Of a DNA stretch of 8,384 bases, positions 6,459 through 8,384 are shown one piece after another (position 1 is the stretch's first letter; each line of letters starts with the position of its first letter). Made by a program: the position numbers and the translations under genes. The notes under the pieces are model-generated. The model had not been told where the DNA came from. It did no database searches and saw only the letters and a program-made list of their open reading frames with translations. The stretch is taken from positions 1 to 8,384 of the forward strand of contig NCCR01000185.1 in assembly GCA_002279765.1 (NCBI GenBank), given 5' to 3'. Source of the DNA: Verrucomicrobia bacterium 12-59-8. Lineage in GTDB: Bacteria; Verrucomicrobiota; Verrucomicrobiae; Verrucomicrobiales; Verrucomicrobiaceae.

Positions 6459-7053
6459 CGCACCACTGGGTTTTGGATTCGACTGGCTGCCGCACACTCT
6501 TCGGCCACTTTAATCCCACACGCGGCCAGCCGAGGTAAATGAGACCCACGCAGCGATCTTCCGCGCCGATTTGCAACCACTCCGCAAACTCACGTGTGCC
6601 CAGCAGCGGCGGTGATGACCAGTAGCATCCCAACCCAGCGGCCGTGGCGGAGAGCTGCAAATTTTGCAGCGCGCAGGCCACCGCTTCGATCTCTTCCAGC
6701 TCGGGAATCTTTGCGCCACCGCGTCGTTCCATCACGCAGGCGATCACCACGGGTGCGAGGAGCGGGTTCTCACCCATCTTCGTCATCTTGTCCTCACGGA
6801 ACTCATTCTCAGGTGTCGTCTCGCGATAGACGCGCTGCATCATCTCGGCGAGCCGCCGACGTGCCGCGCCCTGATGCACGATGAATTTCCACGGCTCTGT
6901 TATTCCATGCGTGGGTGCCCACGTCGCATCTTCCAGCACCTGCGTGAGCAGCTCACGTCCCACCACACGCATCGCATCCATGTCCACCGGCTTGATGGAA
7001 CGCCGATGGCGAATAAGCGCGCTGAGCTGAGGATGCGTGGCGAGGTCTGACAT
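6451..7053 (-). CDS. nitroreductase family protein, YdjA-like
   Basis: Probable FMN-dependent, NAD(P)H-using oxidoreductase, normally a cytoplasmic homodimer; physiological substrate unknown. 200 residues, in the usual range. Visible: the N-terminal FMN-phosphate motif RHRRSI (15-20), the segment ATWAPTHGITEPWKFIV (43-59) that matches the YdjA-type pattern of APxH followed by PWxF, LLAPVVIACVME (98-109), the dimer helix EEIEAVACALQNLQLSATAAGLGCYWSS (split here: EEIEAVACALQ 120-130 and LSATAAGLGCYWSS 134-147), and the closing VGLIYLGWPR (169-178). Start ATG 7053 gives the proper distance to RRS; no strong ribosome site. It overlaps the downstream DUF456 gene by 8 nt. Immediately upstream (7061-7092) is a copy of the permease 3' end, so before the toxin module arrived this gene probably sat directly behind the permease. 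Confidence 0.92.
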   Translation of the reverse strand: MSDLATHPQLSALIRHRRSIKPVDMDAMRVVGRELLTQVLEDATWAPTHGITEPWKFIVHQGAARRRLAEMMQRVYRETTPENEFREDKMTKMGENPLLAPVVIACVMERRGGAKIPELEEIEAVACALQNLQLSATAAGLGCYWSSPPLLGTREFAEWLQIGAEDRCVGLIYLGWPRVGLKWPKSVRQPVESKTQWCDD

Positions 7054-7060
7054 ATGCGCG

Positions 7061-7092
7061 ACCCTTACACCATCGGCAGCACTTTGCTCAAG
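7061..7092. repeat. direct repeat, left copy: remnant of a permease 3' end
   Basis: 32 bp that match 7715-7746 at 29 positions. On the minus strand it reads as the last codons of a GntP-type permease, LSKVLPMV plus TAA, against LSKVLPLV plus TAA in the intact gene. The similarity stops abruptly on both sides. It lies 7 bp upstream of the nitroreductase start. Of the three differences two are silent and one is a Met/Leu change, so this looks like a once-coding gene end rather than a fresh duplication. Confidence 0.85.
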
Positions 7093-7114
7093 CTTTGAAG
7101 CAGCGGGTTTCTCG

Positions 7115-7471
7115 CTACGGATTGGTAGCTATGAGAGTCCGTATCAGCTCTGCCAGACTGGATTTGTCCATCCTCTTTTCTGCCACGGCATGCAGCGCAT
7201 CGTAGAGCGCATCGCCCCACTCCGTTCTGGTCTCCACACCGCTTCGTTCCAGGAACACCAACGAAGCCTATGCCTGGGCGATATGAAAAGCATAAGCAGC
7301 CGCGATGCCCGCAAGATCGGCAGCGGCGTAATGAAAGTCATTCATGGCCGCGCCAAGTGCTGAATGAATGAGATGCTCATCTCGCATCCCCTGCAAACCG
7401 CCGAAACGTTCGATGGAGATTTCGTGAATGATTGCGATCTCGTTCCAGGCAATGAACTGCGGCTCATTCAT
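7115..7471 (-). pseudogene. doc: doc toxin (death-on-curing, Fic fold) pseudogene with catalytic motif deleted
   Basis: Doc toxins are Fic-fold kinases that inactivate EF-Tu by phosphorylation. From ATG 7471 (TGATG overlap with the antitoxin stop) 67 residues match the family N-terminus: AIIHEISIERFGGLQGMRD (13-31), then LIHSALGAAMNDFHY (34-48) and DLAGIAAAYAFHIAQA (52-67). Then comes TAG (7268-7270). In the same frame directly after it, 50 codons to TAG 7115 read ASLVFLERSGVETRTEW, then ALYDALHAVAEKRMDKSSLAE, the normal Doc C-terminus. The block that should lie between, HxFx(D/N)GNKRTA plus neighbours (about 12-13 residues by comparison with P1 Doc from memory), is gone. Neither the truncated product nor a readthrough product could be catalytic. 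The first fragment might still bind the antitoxin. An upstream GTG at 7474 is an alternative start. Confidence 0.88.
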
Positions 7472-7659
7472 CACTGCGCGAGACGCTCCATGAGCTGGCT
7501 GTGCTTGTCGAAAACTCGATTCACCAGCTCTTTGAATTCCGCCTGCGGCATTGGCTCAGTCATTTGGACAGTAACATCCTTGCTGATGTGCTCGGCTACG
7601 ATCTTCTGCTCCTGGACTGGCAGGGCATCGTAGAGTTCGATCAATTCCGTCGCACTCAT
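7471..7659 (-). CDS. antitoxin-like partner of the Doc toxin
   Basis: 62 residues, ATG 7659 to TGA 7471. The TGA shares one base with the ATG of the doc pseudogene (TGATG), the usual coupled order antitoxin-toxin. The N-terminal half (SATELIELYDALPVQEQKIV) is predicted helical; the C-terminal half (AEFKELVNRVFDKHSQLMER, then LAQ) is an amphipathic helix of the kind antitoxins use to wrap around the toxin. I do not see a clear Phd DNA-binding domain, and identification rests mainly on position and size. The gene is intact although its toxin is not. Its promoter would have to lie in the 59 bp between the permease stop and 7659, or it is read through from the permease. Confidence 0.68.
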   Translation of the reverse strand: MSATELIELYDALPVQEQKIVAEHISKDVTVQMTEPMPQAEFKELVNRVFDKHSQLMERLAQ

Positions 7660-7714
7660 GGCTGCCTAGCTCATACCAGAATGCCGCATCGTTTCCATCA
7701 TCTATTTTCAGGCC

Positions 7715-7746
7715 ACCCTTACACCAGCGGCAAGACTTTGCTCAAG
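7715..7746. repeat. direct repeat, right copy: 3' end of the permease gene
   Basis: The second copy of the 32-bp repeat (29/32 identical to 7061-7092). It includes the TAA stop (7719-7721) of the intact permease gene, four bases beyond it and the last eight sense codons. Together the copies bracket a 622-bp insert carrying only the antitoxin gene and the doc pseudogene. No integrase or transposase is inside. Confidence 0.85.
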
Positions 7747-8384
7747 GTCAGTGTCACCAGAAGTCCGATCACTGAATCCGCCGTGAGCTGCACGGACCAG
7801 GTGCGCAGGGTTTCTTTTTCGGTCATGCCGCTGAGGCGGTTCACCACCCAGAAGCCGCTGTCGTTCATCCAGGAGCCGCACATTGCACCGAAGCCGATGG
7901 CCGAGAATAGGTAGATCGGATGGCAGCCGAGAGCGCCGCCTGTCACCATCGGCGCCATGATCGAAGCACCCGTCAGCATGGCCACGGTGGCGGAACCTTG
8001 TGCCACACGAACCACGGCACAGACCAGCCAGCCAAGCACTACCAGGTTCAGGCTGTAGTCCTTCGCCAGACTCTCCACTGCACCGCCCACGCCTGCCTGA
8101 CGCAGCGCGTAGCCGAATGCTCCGCCCGCACTGGTGATCAGAATGATCATGCACGCGGTCTCCAGCGGCGGCCCCATCAGTTCTTCGACCTTCTTCAAGC
8201 CATAGCCGCGCTGTTTGGCCAGCACCACGATGGAAATGAATGCGCCGATGATCAGCGCGATGTTCTTGTGCCCGATGAAATCCACCCAAGTGCGCACTGC
8301 GGCAAATCCATGCTCACCGCCCAGGGCGTTCACCATCGCCACACCCCAGCCGGTCCCTTTCACTGCACCCTCGTGCGCGAGCTC
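7719..8384 (-). CDS. GntP-family permease (gluconate:H+ symporter type), 5' end cut by window edge
   Basis: Inner-membrane transporter for gluconate or a related sugar acid (family knowledge; the exact substrate cannot be told). The frame is open from the right edge and gives the C-terminal 221 residues; full-length relatives are about 440-450. Numbering within the fragment, hallmarks are AGGAFGYALRQAGVG (86-100), the highly conserved RVAQGSATVAM (126-136), NDSGFWVV (174-181) and EKETLRTW (189-196), each in the expected order and spacing for GntP. About six membrane segments are visible, the first at 42-56 and the last at 203-218. It ends in LSKVLPLV, the source of the 32-bp repeat. Downstream on the same strand follow the antitoxin/doc remnant and the nitroreductase. 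Confidence 0.93.
   Translation of the reverse strand, partial: ELAHEGAVKGTGWGVAMVNALGGEHGFAAVRTWVDFIGHKNIALIIGAFISIVVLAKQRGYGLKKVEELMGPPLETACMIILITSAGGAFGYALRQAGVGGAVESLAKDYSLNLVVLGWLVCAVVRVAQGSATVAMLTGASIMAPMVTGGALGCHPIYLFSAIGFGAMCGSWMNDSGFWVVNRLSGMTEKETLRTWSVQLTADSVIGLLVTLTLSKVLPLV

Noticed and set aside
7144..7341. 65-codon minus-strand frame inside the doc region
   Set aside because: Out of frame with both recognisable Doc segments, which share one frame interrupted by TAG.
7093..7714. Insert between the direct repeats considered as an insertion sequence or integron-like cassette
   Set aside because: No transposase or integrase gene and no terminal inverted repeats seen; the repeats are explained by the permease gene end.

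Overview
The window (8,384 bases, GC-rich) looks like a bacterial chromosome segment, most likely from the Verrucomicrobiota (Prosthecobacter/Verrucomicrobium-like). This placement is an inference from protein flavour, the high proportion of genes without a clear Shine-Dalgarno sequence and the mix of genes; no rRNA or other marker is present to prove it. Both edges cut through genes.

Left part (1-1560): the 5' three quarters of mnmG (gidA) on the minus strand. Two 16-bp ParB-binding (parS-type) palindromes are present, one inside the mnmG coding sequence and one about 70 bp upstream of its start. In many bacteria gidA heads the gidA-gidB-parA-parB cluster close to oriC, so this end is probably near the replication origin. 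Segment 1559-2350 holds small, poorly recognised genes: two overlapping plus-strand ORFs for little membrane proteins, the second apparently broken by a 1-nt shift at an A run, and a 100-residue minus-strand conserved-looking protein.

Middle (2497-5905): pdhA (pyruvate dehydrogenase E1 alpha) stands alone on the plus strand. It is followed by a convergent gap with two hairpins and then a minus-strand exported TPR protein with a secretin/TonB short N-terminal-like domain. Divergent from that is holA (DNA polymerase III delta subunit), followed after 6 nt by a half-length TauE/SafE-type membrane protein.

Right part (5910-8384): a minus-strand run, read from right to left. It starts with the C-terminal half of a GntP-family permease, then a small antitoxin gene overlapping a doc (death-on-curing, Fic fold) toxin pseudogene. 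A YdjA-like nitroreductase follows, overlapping a DUF456 membrane protein gene by 8 nt.

The most interesting part is 7061-7746. The doc gene has lost the segment that should hold the catalytic HxFx(D/N)GNKR motif, and an in-frame TAG sits exactly at the junction, while sequence coding for the rest of the toxin continues in the same frame. The antitoxin gene is intact. The whole module is bracketed by a 32-bp imperfect direct repeat (29/32 identical) made of the 3' end of the permease gene including its stop codon, which suggests the module was inserted at, or recombined into, the end of that gene.

I found no tRNA, rRNA, CRISPR array, insertion sequence or transposase.
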